Part shown: positions 42,401 through 50,530 of the stretch, in pieces
Layout of the letters: each line of letters begins with the position of its first letter
Numbering within the stretch: position 1 is the stretch's first letter
Assembly: GCA_019745195.1 (NCBI GenBank)
Contig: JAIETL010000033.1
Location: forward strand, 1 to 64,000
Direction of reading: 5' to 3'
DNA length: 64,000 nt
From: Beijerinckiaceae bacterium
GTDB lineage: Bacteria; Pseudomonadota; Alphaproteobacteria; Rhizobiales; Beijerinckiaceae
Notes under the pieces: generated by a model
The model's input: the letters and a program-made list of their open reading frames with translations, nothing else
Databases searched by the model: none
Told to the model about the DNA's origin: nothing
Translations under genes and position numbers: made by a program

Positions 42401-43821
42401 CTGGCCAGTTCAGCGGCAACCGCACCAGCGTGACCGCCTCGCTCGCGGCCGGCCGCTTCGTCAGCCTAACGGCGCGTGGCACCGCCCCGCTGTCGGCGAC
42501 GGGACCGCTCGACCTGACGGCGCAGGGCCGCCTCGACGCCGCGCTCGCCAACACGATGATCGCCGCGCAGGGCCAGCGCCTCACCGGCGCGGTCGCGGTC
42601 GATCTCGTCGCCGCCGGCACGGCCGCCGCGCCGCGCCTGAGCGGAACGGCGACACTGTCGGGCGGCTCCTTCACCGACGCGCTGCAGGGACTGCGGCTTA
42701 CTGGCATCGAGGCCCGGCTCGCGGCGCGCGGCGACGCGGTCGCGATCGAACGGGCCACGGCCAGCACCGCCAATGGCGGCACGCTCTCGGCCAGCGGGCA
42801 GGTCAGGCTCGATCCGGCGGCCGGTTTCCCGGGCACGATCGCGCTGCGCGGCAACCGCGCCCAGCTCGTCTCGAACGGCATCGTCACCGCCATAGCCGAT
42901 CTGAACCTTTCGCTGGCCGGACCATTGGCGCAGCGCCCGCGCATCGAGGGACGCATCGATGTCGTCTCGCTGGAGGTCGCGGTGCCGGATCGGCTGCCCG
43001 GCAGCCTGCGTCCCGTCGACGGCGCCAAACATGTCCGCCCCACCGGAACGGCGGCCGCGCGGCTCGCAGCCCAGCGCAAGGCGCAAGCGCCGGCGCGACG
43101 CGGCTCACGTTCCGCGCCCGCGTTCGACGCAGGCCTGGCCCTGACCATCTCGGCCCCCAGCCGCGTCTTCATCCGGGGCCGTGGCATCGACGCCGAACTC
43201 GGCGGCGAGCTGCGCGTCGCGGGAACCTCGGCTGCGCCGGCGCTGTCGGGCGGGTTCGACCTGCGTCGCGGCCGGCTGAACATCGCGAGCCAGCGGCTCG
43301 ACTTCAGCCGCGGCCGCATCAGCTTCGCCGGCGGGACCATTCCCGAACTCGATTTCGTCGCCGAGACCCGGGCGGCGGACGTCACCGCCCGCATCATCGT
43401 CACCGGCCCGGCCGACCAGCCGAGCTTCGCCTTCGGCTCCTCGCCCGATCTGCCGCAGGACGAGGTCCTCTCGCGAATCCTGTTCGCCCGGGCCTCCGGA
43501 TCGCTCTCGCCCTTCCAGGCGCTGCAACTGGCGCAGACGGCGGCGCAGTTCGCTGGCGGCGGCGGCGACGATTCGTTCGAGCGCCTGCGCCGGTCGCTCG
43601 GCGTCGACAATCTCGACATCCAGGTCGGCGCTGGCGGGCCGACCGTCGGCGTCTCGCGCGCGATCAGCGACAACGTCTCGGTCGGCCTGAAAGCTGGCGC
43701 CCGGCCGCAGGACAGCGGCGTTTCGGTCAATATCGACCTGACCCGCCGCCTCAAGCTGCAGGCGGAGACCAATGCCGAGGGCGGCGCGGCCGTCGGCGTC
43801 GGGGCCGAGTGGGAATGGTGA
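39493..43821 (+). CDS. tamB: Translocation and assembly module protein TamB (DUF490/AsmA-like)
   Basis: 1442 aa. N-terminal membrane anchor (about 8-26, LPRLALIALMLAVGLVASAR), a long repetitive beta-strand body (a periplasmic taco-like groove), and the C-terminal DUF490 domain (about 1090-1440), with LSGGFDLRRGRLNIASQRLD, ARIIVTGPADQPSFAFGSSP and LPQDEVLSRILFAR. It spans the periplasm and is thought to move lipids or nascent barrel proteins to the outer membrane together with TamA. Translationally coupled to tamA. Confidence 0.92.
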   Translation: MARRLVLRSGLPRLALIALMLAVGLVASARWTGFAQNAQSERGVLADLISKALSTETSQVSIGAVDGALSSDATIRDIVLSDRDGPWLRLDRARLVWTRSALLLRRLEVNRLELGKLEILRKPLPQPAAATTDNAPILPELPLRVVIEAFQLGELALGAPVLGAPARIGATGRATLGPPTEGLDLTFAARRIDRQGEFTVRLGFVPQSTRLQLAVKVAEPEGGLIARLADLPGLPPVTLDLIGDGPLDAFRSNLTFTAGETIGAQGSANLSRAGAARELALALDARIEGLMPAPVAPVFTGSTRLDGAVSFADDGGIGIRRLALVSTLARLDVSGRYGVDATLDLRVTAAARPNDGGRTVASGTAIGKLAFDATIQGPAAGPRIVASLDAEDASVPLGRLGKLGLSFTATPTGKLGDPGSRIALVSDGLATGIALADPAQAQAVGERVAFTMRGTANDDGTADFETLTLGVSGLALDYRGKLGQARILGRLGATLPDLARFSGLAGRALSGRAEIAADLDATPKNNAYGASLTGKTEALATGEPALDRLLAGELTLAGRIGALAGDVSFTGLRVAGRHIAFTADGGVGQASSDLRMAVTLPDMKRADPRLSGRGEMTARITGPQAKLDMAANLAVTNASALGRPIPRLAIDAMIRDLQGALDTRATLDGEIDAKPARGTVALARLPGDGWSLSNLDLTIGSVRLNGALTLDKASRAAGRVVLAARNLDDLSPLALTRLGGQLDADLGFSIVEGRQNLDVTAKGAKLVAPSVTIDRLDARVNAGDLYGRPMVDAGVAIDRAVLAGEPVTAIRLDSKGSMSGSDLTLSATARGFALTSAGRLVPEQPLRLELASFNASREGRRIALVNPATISFPTGGVAIAGLALSIDGGRLTLDGRAGDTLDLKLAATDVPLSAARIVAPKLDLAGTLNAQAQVTGRPDALSGPWSLRIARLATPETRQAGLPPVEITGSGQFSGNRTSVTASLAAGRFVSLTARGTAPLSATGPLDLTAQGRLDAALANTMIAAQGQRLTGAVAVDLVAAGTAAAPRLSGTATLSGGSFTDALQGLRLTGIEARLAARGDAVAIERATASTANGGTLSASGQVRLDPAAGFPGTIALRGNRAQLVSNGIVTAIADLNLSLAGPLAQRPRIEGRIDVVSLEVAVPDRLPGSLRPVDGAKHVRPTGTAAARLAAQRKAQAPARRGSRSAPAFDAGLALTISAPSRVFIRGRGIDAELGGELRVAGTSAAPALSGGFDLRRGRLNIASQRLDFSRGRISFAGGTIPELDFVAETRAADVTARIIVTGPADQPSFAFGSSPDLPQDEVLSRILFARASGSLSPFQALQLAQTAAQFAGGGGDDSFERLRRSLGVDNLDIQVGAGGPTVGVSRAISDNVSVGLKAGARPQDSGVSVNIDLTRRLKLQAETNAEGGAAVGVGAEWEW

Positions 43822-43829
43822 TCGGGGTT

Positions 43830-43983
43830 CTTCCTTCTCCCCTCGGGGGAGAAGGTGGCAGCGCGCAGCGCTGACGGATGAGGGCCGCGCCGAGGCGCGG
43901 TCTTCACCTCAATAACGCTCACCCGGTCGTCCCTCACCCGCCCCGGCTTCGCCGGGCCGCTTCTCCCCCGAGGGAAGAAGGGA
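43830..43983. repeat. Family C palindromic repeat (copy 2)
   Basis: End arms CCTTCTCCCCTCGGGGGAGAA and CTTCTCCCCCGAGGGAAGAAG, inner GGATGAGGG / CCCTCACCC parts, and a CGCGCCGAGGCGCGG hairpin. Located after tamB, where it may end that transcript. Confidence 0.8.
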
Positions 43984-44335
43984 AGCAGCCTGATTCTCCG
44001 TCTCGATCGGCCGATTTCGCTGGCGATCCGGCGATCCTGGTTAAGGGGTGGTAAAATTCGCCGGTCAAAGCGTGGCGCGCCTGCAACACCGGGTTCCAAA
44101 GCACCCCCTGGGGGCTCGCGCCGGCGTGATCGAGGTTGATCGGCAACCCGGCATTCGTATGGTGATCCTGCGTCGGGACGTTCCCGGTCGCTGTTTTTCG
44201 TCTTCGCCTCTGAATGGTTCAGGGACGTGGGCGAAAGGCCGGGAAGAGGCGAGTTCGTCGGTTTGGTCTCCTGGGGCCGCCGACACGGAACGGACCAAAG
44301 CCCGAGGGTCTCGAAACTCATTTTGGAGGTTACCA
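43984..44335 (+). promoter_or_regulatory. Gene-free porin upstream/leader region
   Basis: 352 bp with no convincing ORF between a family C repeat and the porin start. It holds the GGAGG ribosome site (44325-44329) and, more weakly, TTGATC (44136) and TATGGT (44158) with 16-bp spacing as a possible promoter. That would leave a 5' leader of about 165 bases, a common site for control of porins by small RNAs. No known riboswitch is recognised. Confidence 0.35.
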
Positions 44336-45685
44336 ATGAAGCTCGTTAAGAGCCTCCTCCTCGGTTCTGCCGCCGGTATCGCCGCGGTTGCCGGGGCTCA
44401 GGCCGCCGATCTTCCCTCGCGGAAGGCCGCTCCGGTCGAATACGTTCGCGTCTGCTCCGCCTATGGCGCAGGCTTCTTCTTCATCCCCGGCACCGACACC
44501 TGCCTGCGCGTCAGCGGTCGTGTTCGCGCCGAGTACACCGTCGGTGATCGCTACGGCGAGCAGTTCGACGCTTACGGCACCCGCGCTCGCGGCCGCCTCA
44601 ACATCGACGCCCGCACCGCGACCGCTTACGGCCCGCTGCGCACGTTCTTCCGCTTCGAGCTGACCAACAGCTCGAACTTCTACGGCGGCACCTTCGGCGG
44701 CAACCAGGGCCTCATCGTCCCCGGCACCGCTCGCGTCACCGGCACCGCCACCGCTTCGCTGCTCGATCTGGCCTTCATCCAGTTCGGCCCGATCACCGCT
44801 GGTCGCGCGCAGTCGTTCTTCGACTTCTACGCCAACGACTACGGCTACTCTTCGGTCCGTACGGCTGACTCGCGTCTGAACCTGCTCGCCTACACCGCGA
44901 CGTTCGGCTCGGGCTTCTCGGCCACGATCTCGCTCGAGGATCGCGTCACCGGCACCGGCGCTCGTGAGAACGCTGCCGCCAACCGCGTCACCGGCGCTGC
45001 TCTCGCTGTCGGCGGCCAGGACTTCCCGGATGTCGTCGCCTCGCTGCGCGTCGATCAGGGTTGGGGCTCCGCCCAGCTGTCGGGTGCTCTCACCCAGCGT
45101 TCCGTCATCAGCGCCCTCCCGGGTCTGGTCGGCGGCGACGAGTACGGCTTCGCCGTGCAGGGCGGCGTGAAGATCAACCTGCCGTTCCTCGCGGCTGGCG
45201 ACGTCTTCTGGCTGCAGGCCGCCTATGCTGACGGCGCTGTCGGCTACCTCGGTTACGGCGGTTCGGGCATCGCCCGTCTCGGCGCGATCGCGGTTCCGGA
45301 TCTGGGCATCACCCCGGCCGGCAACATCAAGAACACGACCGGCTTCTCGATCGTCGCTGCCTTCCGTCACTTCTGGACCCCGCAGCTGCGTTCGGAGCTT
45401 TACGGCTCGTACTCGCAGCTCGAGCTTGGCTCGATCGCTCCGCTGGCCACCTACGCCACCGGCGCTGTCGTTCGCGCTCTCGACCCGCGCGAGACGATCA
45501 TCGCCGGCAACCTGATCTGGACCCCGGTTTCGGGTCTCGATATCGGTGTCGAGGTAATCTACTCACATGTCGACCTGCGCTCGCGCGTCGGTTCGGTGTC
45601 CAACACCGGTGCCCGTCTTGCCGGCATCGGCATCAAGAGCGACGACGCCTTCGCTGGCCGCTTCCGCATCCAGCGCGACTTCTGA
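44336..45685 (+). CDS. Major outer-membrane porin (Porin_2 family)
   Basis: 449 aa from the ATG at 44336, preceded by TTTGGAGG; the longer frame is leader. Signal peptide MKLVKSLLLGSAAGIAAVAG is cleaved near AQA, then ADLPSRKAAPVEYVRVC, typical of rhizobial porins. FFIPGTDTCLRVSGRVRAEY starts the first strand, and the protein ends in an aromatic residue (QRDF), the barrel-assembly signal. Codon choice is visibly skewed to ACC, GGC, CTG and TTC, as in highly expressed genes. It forms trimeric diffusion channels. A strong terminator follows. Confidence 0.93.
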   Translation: MKLVKSLLLGSAAGIAAVAGAQAADLPSRKAAPVEYVRVCSAYGAGFFFIPGTDTCLRVSGRVRAEYTVGDRYGEQFDAYGTRARGRLNIDARTATAYGPLRTFFRFELTNSSNFYGGTFGGNQGLIVPGTARVTGTATASLLDLAFIQFGPITAGRAQSFFDFYANDYGYSSVRTADSRLNLLAYTATFGSGFSATISLEDRVTGTGARENAAANRVTGAALAVGGQDFPDVVASLRVDQGWGSAQLSGALTQRSVISALPGLVGGDEYGFAVQGGVKINLPFLAAGDVFWLQAAYADGAVGYLGYGGSGIARLGAIAVPDLGITPAGNIKNTTGFSIVAAFRHFWTPQLRSELYGSYSQLELGSIAPLATYATGAVVRALDPRETIIAGNLIWTPVSGLDIGVEVIYSHVDLRSRVGSVSNTGARLAGIGIKSDDAFAGRFRIQRDF

Positions 45686-45722
45686 TCGGTTTCCGATCGA
45701 AGTCTCGTCTACAAGACATGGA

Positions 45723-45748
45723 AGCCCCGGGGAAACCCGGGGCTTTTA
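45723..45748 (+). terminator. Intrinsic terminator of the porin gene
   Basis: A 9-bp perfect stem, AGCCCCGGG / CCCGGGGCT (45723-45731, 45736-45744), a GAAA tetraloop, then TTTAT. It lies 38 bp after the porin stop codon. Confidence 0.9.
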
Positions 45749-45871
45749 TCGTTTGGGGGCCGATGCTTAGCTTAAGCCACGCTTGACAGCGCCGCCGCTT
45801 CCGGACTGAGTTGACCGCACGGTAGGCTGCGACGGTGGACGCGTCGCGGCGGGGCTCGGGCGGGGACGGGA

Positions 45872-48259
45872 ATGGCGCAGCCAACACGTTGGTTATGGGG
45901 TCTGGCTCCACTGGCCTTGCTCTGGGGCATCGCCAATCTCGCTCTCGATGAGTCCATCCAGAGCGACGTCGCCCGCCGTGCGACTGCGGCGGTGAGTGCG
46001 CTGGCGCCCGGAGCGCCCGGCGCGAAGCCGGTCTCTGCCCGCGTCTCCGGCCGTGACGTCTCGATCAGCGGCGAAGTCCTCTCTACCGATGGCGCAGGGC
46101 GTGCTTTGGCTGGCCTGCGCGCCGAGTTCGGCGTCCGCCGCGCAACTGGTGAACTGACCCAGGTCGTGGCCCAAAAGCCCTATGGCTGGTCGGCCAGCCG
46201 CGTCGGCGACGTCGTCACCTTGGGCGGCTTCGTCCCCGACGAGGCGACTGCGATGGCCAATCTCGCGGCGGCCCGCGCCGCTGTGCCGAATCTGCGGGTC
46301 GAGGACCGCCAGACGCTGGCGTTCGGCGCGCCTGCGGGCTTTGCGGAGATGACGGCATCGCTCCTCCGCAGCCTGCCCGATATCGCTTCGGGCAAGCTGG
46401 CGCTCGACGACGACCGGTTCTGCGTCGAGGGCAGCGCCGCGACGCCCGATTCCTTCCTCAAGCTGCAACAGGCGATGGGCCAAGGCGGCGTCGGCGGGTT
46501 TCGCGCGGTCGATTGCGCCCTGACGCCGCCTGTCGTCCAGCCCTATCGCTGGAGCGTCGCGCGTGGTGTTGACGGCGCGCTGACGGTCGAGGGGTTCTAT
46601 CCGTCGGAAGGCGTCCGCGAGCAGATGCTGGCGCTGTTGCGCCGCAGCTTTCCAGATGCGTCGCGCATCGCCAATGACACGAAGCCCGCGCTCGGCGAGC
46701 CGGCCGCTTTCCTGTTGCGGATGACCCGCGCGATCGGCGATCTGGCGCGCCTGCGCAGCGGCAAGGTCGAACTGGAGGGCGATGCCTATCGGCTGTTGGG
46801 GCAGGGCCCCGAAGGCTATGACGCCTGTCAGGCGCTGAAACTGCTGATCGCGCAGACCGACGGTCCGGATTCCGTGGCGCAGGCATCGATCGCATGCCCG
46901 GATGCGCCGCCACCCCTGCCGCCGATGCCCGTTCTCCCCGAGATTCCGCCGCTGTTTTTTCCGCCGGCCGCCGATCCGACTCCGCCCACGGTCGTCCCGC
47001 CGCAATCCGCCGCCGCGCCCGTCGATCCGCCGCCGCCCAGCGTTGCGCCCGTCGAGCCGCCGCCGGCCGTGGCGGTGGTGGTGCCGGCGCTCCCCGAGGT
47101 CGCGCCGCCGGTTTTTCCGCCGCCACCGCCCTTGCCGGATATCGCCCTGCGCTGGAGCGCGGCACTTGCGGAGGGCAAGCTGCTCATCTCCGGCCTTGCC
47201 CGCGACGGGGCGGCGCGGGACGCCCTGCTCGCCCTCGCGCGTACCCTCTTCCCGTCCACGACCCTCGACGACCGCCTCACGATCGAGCCGCGCCTGAAGG
47301 ATACGCCAGACTACGGCGCGGCCACTCGCTTTGCGCTTGAAGCGCTGCGTCGCCTCGGGAGCGGCTCGGTCTCGCTGGATGGCGGCGAACTGGCCTTGTC
47401 CGGCGCGGCCGGAACCCTCGAAGACTGGACGGCGCTGCAGGCCCTGCTGCAGGGCGGCTTGCCGGGAGGCCTGACCAGCCGGGCCAGCATCGCGGCCGTG
47501 GCGATCCGGCCCTATGCGCTCTCCGTCACGGCGGACAAATCCGGCGTCGGCCTGTCGGGCTACCTGCCGGACGAAAGCACGCGCGCAGGCCTGCTCGCGC
47601 TGGTCGAGGCGTCGCCCCTGCGCGGCAAGGTTTCGGACGAGACACGGATCGCACCCGGCGCGCCGGCTGGTTTCGTCGAAGCCGCGCGCATGGCCTTGAC
47701 CAACCTGCTGCGGCTCGATCTGGGCTCGGCGAGCATCAGCGAGACCGGGGTCACCCTGCGCGGCCTGACCTGCCGGGACCTGATCAAGAGCGAGGTCGAA
47801 ACCGGCGCGTCGGCAGGTCTGCCGGGCGGCCTCAAGGTCGACGCCGTGATCGGACTGCGCCAGACCGGCTGCGTGATAGACCCGCCCAACACCTGCCAGA
47901 ACGATCTCGACGCCCTCACCAAGCGCAACACCGTGCTGTTCGCGCAAGGCACCACGGTGGTCAATCTCGATGCGACGACCGAGCGCGTCATCGGCGAGGC
48001 CTTCGCGATCCTGAAGCAGTGCCCGGCCTCGCGGATCACCATCGAGGGCCATGCCAATCAGGATGGCGACGGTCGCTTCGACAATCTGGATCTGTCGCGC
48101 CGGCGTGCGCTGCGCGTCCGCGACGAACTGGTTCAGCGCGGCATCGATCCGGCGCAACTCGCGGTGCGAGGGTTCGGCAGCCAGCGGCCGCTGAAACCCC
48201 ATGACGAGCCCGAGGCCCGGATGCTCAACCGCCGCGTCCAGTTCACCGTCGCGAAATAG
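45872..48259 (+). CDS. OmpA-family protein with BON-like repeats and Pro-rich linker
   Basis: 795 aa. The N-terminal hydrophobic segment (about 6-25, RWLWGLAPLALLWGIANLAL) is an uncleaved anchor. Several BON-like units follow, each with a VARRATAAVSAL- or GFVPDEATAMANLAAARA-type pattern, then a Pro-rich linker (about 340-430, many PPP runs), more BON-like units and a C-terminal OmpA peptidoglycan-binding domain (about 670-795, ITIEGHANQDGDGRFDNLDL, then LSRRRALRVRDELVQRGI). It should tie the inner membrane to the cell wall. It ends 10 bp before the double-HHH membrane gene and is likely co-transcribed with it. Confidence 0.85.
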   Translation: MAQPTRWLWGLAPLALLWGIANLALDESIQSDVARRATAAVSALAPGAPGAKPVSARVSGRDVSISGEVLSTDGAGRALAGLRAEFGVRRATGELTQVVAQKPYGWSASRVGDVVTLGGFVPDEATAMANLAAARAAVPNLRVEDRQTLAFGAPAGFAEMTASLLRSLPDIASGKLALDDDRFCVEGSAATPDSFLKLQQAMGQGGVGGFRAVDCALTPPVVQPYRWSVARGVDGALTVEGFYPSEGVREQMLALLRRSFPDASRIANDTKPALGEPAAFLLRMTRAIGDLARLRSGKVELEGDAYRLLGQGPEGYDACQALKLLIAQTDGPDSVAQASIACPDAPPPLPPMPVLPEIPPLFFPPAADPTPPTVVPPQSAAAPVDPPPPSVAPVEPPPAVAVVVPALPEVAPPVFPPPPPLPDIALRWSAALAEGKLLISGLARDGAARDALLALARTLFPSTTLDDRLTIEPRLKDTPDYGAATRFALEALRRLGSGSVSLDGGELALSGAAGTLEDWTALQALLQGGLPGGLTSRASIAAVAIRPYALSVTADKSGVGLSGYLPDESTRAGLLALVEASPLRGKVSDETRIAPGAPAGFVEAARMALTNLLRLDLGSASISETGVTLRGLTCRDLIKSEVETGASAGLPGGLKVDAVIGLRQTGCVIDPPNTCQNDLDALTKRNTVLFAQGTTVVNLDATTERVIGEAFAILKQCPASRITIEGHANQDGDGRFDNLDLSRRRALRVRDELVQRGIDPAQLAVRGFGSQRPLKPHDEPEARMLNRRVQFTVAK

Positions 48260-48269
48260 GGGCGCGGAC

Positions 48270-49439
48270 ATGCTTTATCTCGCCTCGCAGTTCGCCTGGT
48301 TTCTGCTCGCGGCCTTCGCGCTTGGCTTCGTCATGGGCTGGGTCAGCCAGAACGGTGAAAAACTCGAACTCTGGTCGAGCAAGCTCGCTCTGGCGGCCGG
48401 GGCCTGGCTTCTGGCCGGCGCGGTGAGCTGGATGCAGGCGCTCAACGGCCTCCCGGCGCTGTGGCTGGAGACGGCGCTGCTGTTCGTGGCGGTGTATTTC
48501 GCCGGCTGCGCGCTGGCCAGCGTCGTGCGTGCCGCGATGCAGCCCAAGGCGCTGGCGCAGGCCGCGCTCGGGCTCGACGGCATGCCGACGCTGGAGGGCG
48601 CGGCCGCCGCTCTGGCCGGAAGTGGCCCCGATGCGGCCGAGCGCGCCGCCGCCATCACCGCCACGGCGCGGGACGCTGCGACCCGGCTCGAGCAAGCCAA
48701 GGAGACCCTCGACGAGGGCAAGGCGGTCGTCGACGACATCAAATCGGCGGGAGAGAGCGTCAAGGCGCTGCTCAAGGTCGAGGGCGAGGACGCCATTCCC
48801 GGAGAGCGCCCGGCCGGCCTCGTCGCGGCGCGCGCCGAGACGCCCGACGATCTCAAGCTGATCAGGGGCATCGGCCGCCAGAACGAGGGCCGCCTGCACG
48901 GGCTCGGCATCTGGCATTTCGACCAGATCGCCGCCTGGACGCCCGAGAATGTCGAATGGGTCGGCGGTTATCTCGCCTTTCCCGGCCGCATCGAGCGCGA
49001 GGACTGGGTCGGGCAGGCCAAGGCGCTGGCGGCGGGAGGCGAGACGGAGTTTGCGAGGCGCGCAAAGGCCGGCGATGTGCCGTCGTCGCGCGACGACGGC
49101 ATGCACGGGCAGGGCAATGTCGCAGCGCTCAAGGATGGCGAGTTCGACGGCGACAAGCCGGGCAACCTGCTGAGCCAGGCGCGCGACGGAAAGCCCGACG
49201 ATCTCGTGCTGCTCAAAGGCGTCGGCCCGGCGGTCGCGGCCGATCTCAACCGCCTGGGAATCTGGCATTTCGACCAGATCGCCGCGCTGAAAGACGCCGA
49301 GATCCGCTATCTCTGCGCTTTCGCCGATGTGCCGGTCGCGACCTCGCAAAGCTGGCACGAGGATGCCGACATCCTCAGGCATGGCGGCGACACCGCGCAT
49401 TCGCGCAGCGTCAAGGCCGGCCGCAAGCCGCCGGGCTGA
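48270..49439 (+). CDS. Membrane protein with two helix-hairpin-helix domains
   Basis: 389 aa from the ATG at 48270, 10 bp after the OmpA-like gene. Three membrane helices (about 5-24, 38-57, 63-86), then an Ala-rich coiled region (about 110-170). Two HHH modules of the kind found at the end of some NuoE-like or nuclease-annotated proteins follow (192-253, DDLKLIRGIGRQNEGRLHGL; 309-370, DDLVLLKGVGPAVAADLNRL). Both contain the identical stretch LGIWHFDQIAA. HHH units usually contact DNA or proteins. A membrane HHH protein paired with a wall-binding OmpA protein is of unknown function. Confidence 0.8.
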   Translation: MLYLASQFAWFLLAAFALGFVMGWVSQNGEKLELWSSKLALAAGAWLLAGAVSWMQALNGLPALWLETALLFVAVYFAGCALASVVRAAMQPKALAQAALGLDGMPTLEGAAAALAGSGPDAAERAAAITATARDAATRLEQAKETLDEGKAVVDDIKSAGESVKALLKVEGEDAIPGERPAGLVAARAETPDDLKLIRGIGRQNEGRLHGLGIWHFDQIAAWTPENVEWVGGYLAFPGRIEREDWVGQAKALAAGGETEFARRAKAGDVPSSRDDGMHGQGNVAALKDGEFDGDKPGNLLSQARDGKPDDLVLLKGVGPAVAADLNRLGIWHFDQIAALKDAEIRYLCAFADVPVATSQSWHEDADILRHGGDTAHSRSVKAGRKPPG

Positions 49440-49472
49440 GCATACTCAGGTCGCTTTTGGCAGTGACCTCGC

Positions 49473-49551
49473 CGTCTTTGCGAGCGCAGCGAAGCAATCC
49501 AGGAGGGCGTAGAGCGAGAAGCTGGATTGCTTCGCTGCGCTCGCAAAGACG
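49473..49551. repeat. Family A palindromic repeat (copy 4)
   Basis: CGTCTTTGCGAGCGCAGCGA on the left, GCTGCGCTCGCAAAGACG on the right, inner CAATCCAG and CTGGATTG. It lies between the convergent HHH and hydrolase genes. Confidence 0.87.
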
Positions 49552-49589
49552 GGAAGGGCAGAAGCGGTCGGAGTGAGGGCCTGTTGATA

Positions 49590-50507
49590 TCAGGCGGCCT
49601 TTTTCTCTGCCTTTGCGATCAGCTTGCCGATCCGCCGGACCATGTCCTTTGGCCCGAGCAGCGGCGCATGGCCCTGGCCCGGCGCGACGAAGGTCTCGCA
49701 GGCCGGGTGGCGCTGGCCCATCTCGACCAGCGTCTTCTCGGCCAGCAGGTCGGAGTTTGCGCCACGGATCGCCAGCACCGGCACTGCGTTCAGCCCCGCG
49801 AAATAGGTCCAGAGCACTGGCAGCGGCGCTTCGAGATCGAGCTCTTCCAGAACCTTCATCAGGTTCGGGTCGTAATCGGGTGCGAGCTTGCCGTCCCGCT
49901 CCGTCCAGGTCCGGCGCGCCATCATCTCCCATTCGGCTTCGCCGAAAAGCGGGAACTGCTGGTCCGAGAGCCGTTTCAGGATTTCGGCACCCTCGGTGAA
50001 GCTGCGTGGCGACGGCAGCTTGCCGACATAGCCGCGGATGCGCAGCAGGCCGCGCGCGTCGATCACCGGGCCGATATCGTTGAGCACCGCGCCCTTGATC
50101 ATGGCAGGCCGCGCCGCACCCAGCGCCATGGTCAGAAGCCCGCCGCGCGAGGTGCCCACAAACACCGCCTCCTCGATGCCGGCTGCGGTCAGAAACTGCA
50201 TCAGGTCGTCGAGCTCGACGCGGATGTCGTAATTGCGCCAGTCCTTGTCGAAGCCCGACCGCCCGCGCCCGCGATAATCCAGCGCCAGCACGCGACGCGG
50301 CCTGGCCTCGTCAGTGGACAGCGCCAGCGCCAGCTCATGGAAGTCCGCCGCCGTCCGCGCAAAGCCCGGCAGGCACACGATAGGGAACGCATGGGAGGCG
50401 AGGGGGCCGTAATCCCGCGCATGCAGTTTCAGCCCGTCGCGTGCGGTGACGAAAAGCGAGGTGAAGCCTGTGTCGATTGCGGTGGTGGACAAACCCTCGG
50501 CCCTCAT
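49590..50507 (-). CDS. Alpha/beta-fold hydrolase
   Basis: 305 aa from the ATG at 50507 (MRAEGLSTTAIDTGF); the longer frame runs into the transglycosylase gene. The catalytic Ser is in the nucleophile elbow FVGTSRGGLLT, with LPGFARTAADF as the oxyanion-hole region. The Asp is probably the one in RGANSDLLAE and the His is in GQGHAPLL. Substrate unknown; esterase or C-C hydrolase types are possible. It overlaps nothing and starts 24 bp after the slt stop, so it may share that transcript. Confidence 0.86.
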   Translation of the reverse strand: MRAEGLSTTAIDTGFTSLFVTARDGLKLHARDYGPLASHAFPIVCLPGFARTAADFHELALALSTDEARPRRVLALDYRGRGRSGFDKDWRNYDIRVELDDLMQFLTAAGIEEAVFVGTSRGGLLTMALGAARPAMIKGAVLNDIGPVIDARGLLRIRGYVGKLPSPRSFTEGAEILKRLSDQQFPLFGEAEWEMMARRTWTERDGKLAPDYDPNLMKVLEELDLEAPLPVLWTYFAGLNAVPVLAIRGANSDLLAEKTLVEMGQRHPACETFVAPGQGHAPLLGPKDMVRRIGKLIAKAEKKAA

Positions 50508-50530
50508 CCTGATCGCGATCTCGTAGCGAT

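Noticed and set aside
41847-44336. 829-aa open frame antisense to tamB
   Set aside because: The composition is that of a GC-rich shadow frame (Ser/Arg/Pro/Ala-rich). The tamB frame has clear family motifs and coupling to tamA.
45893-48271. 792-aa open frame antisense to the OmpA-like gene
   Set aside because: No ribosome site or recognisable motif; Arg/Gln/Ala-rich shadow of a gene with a clear OmpA domain.
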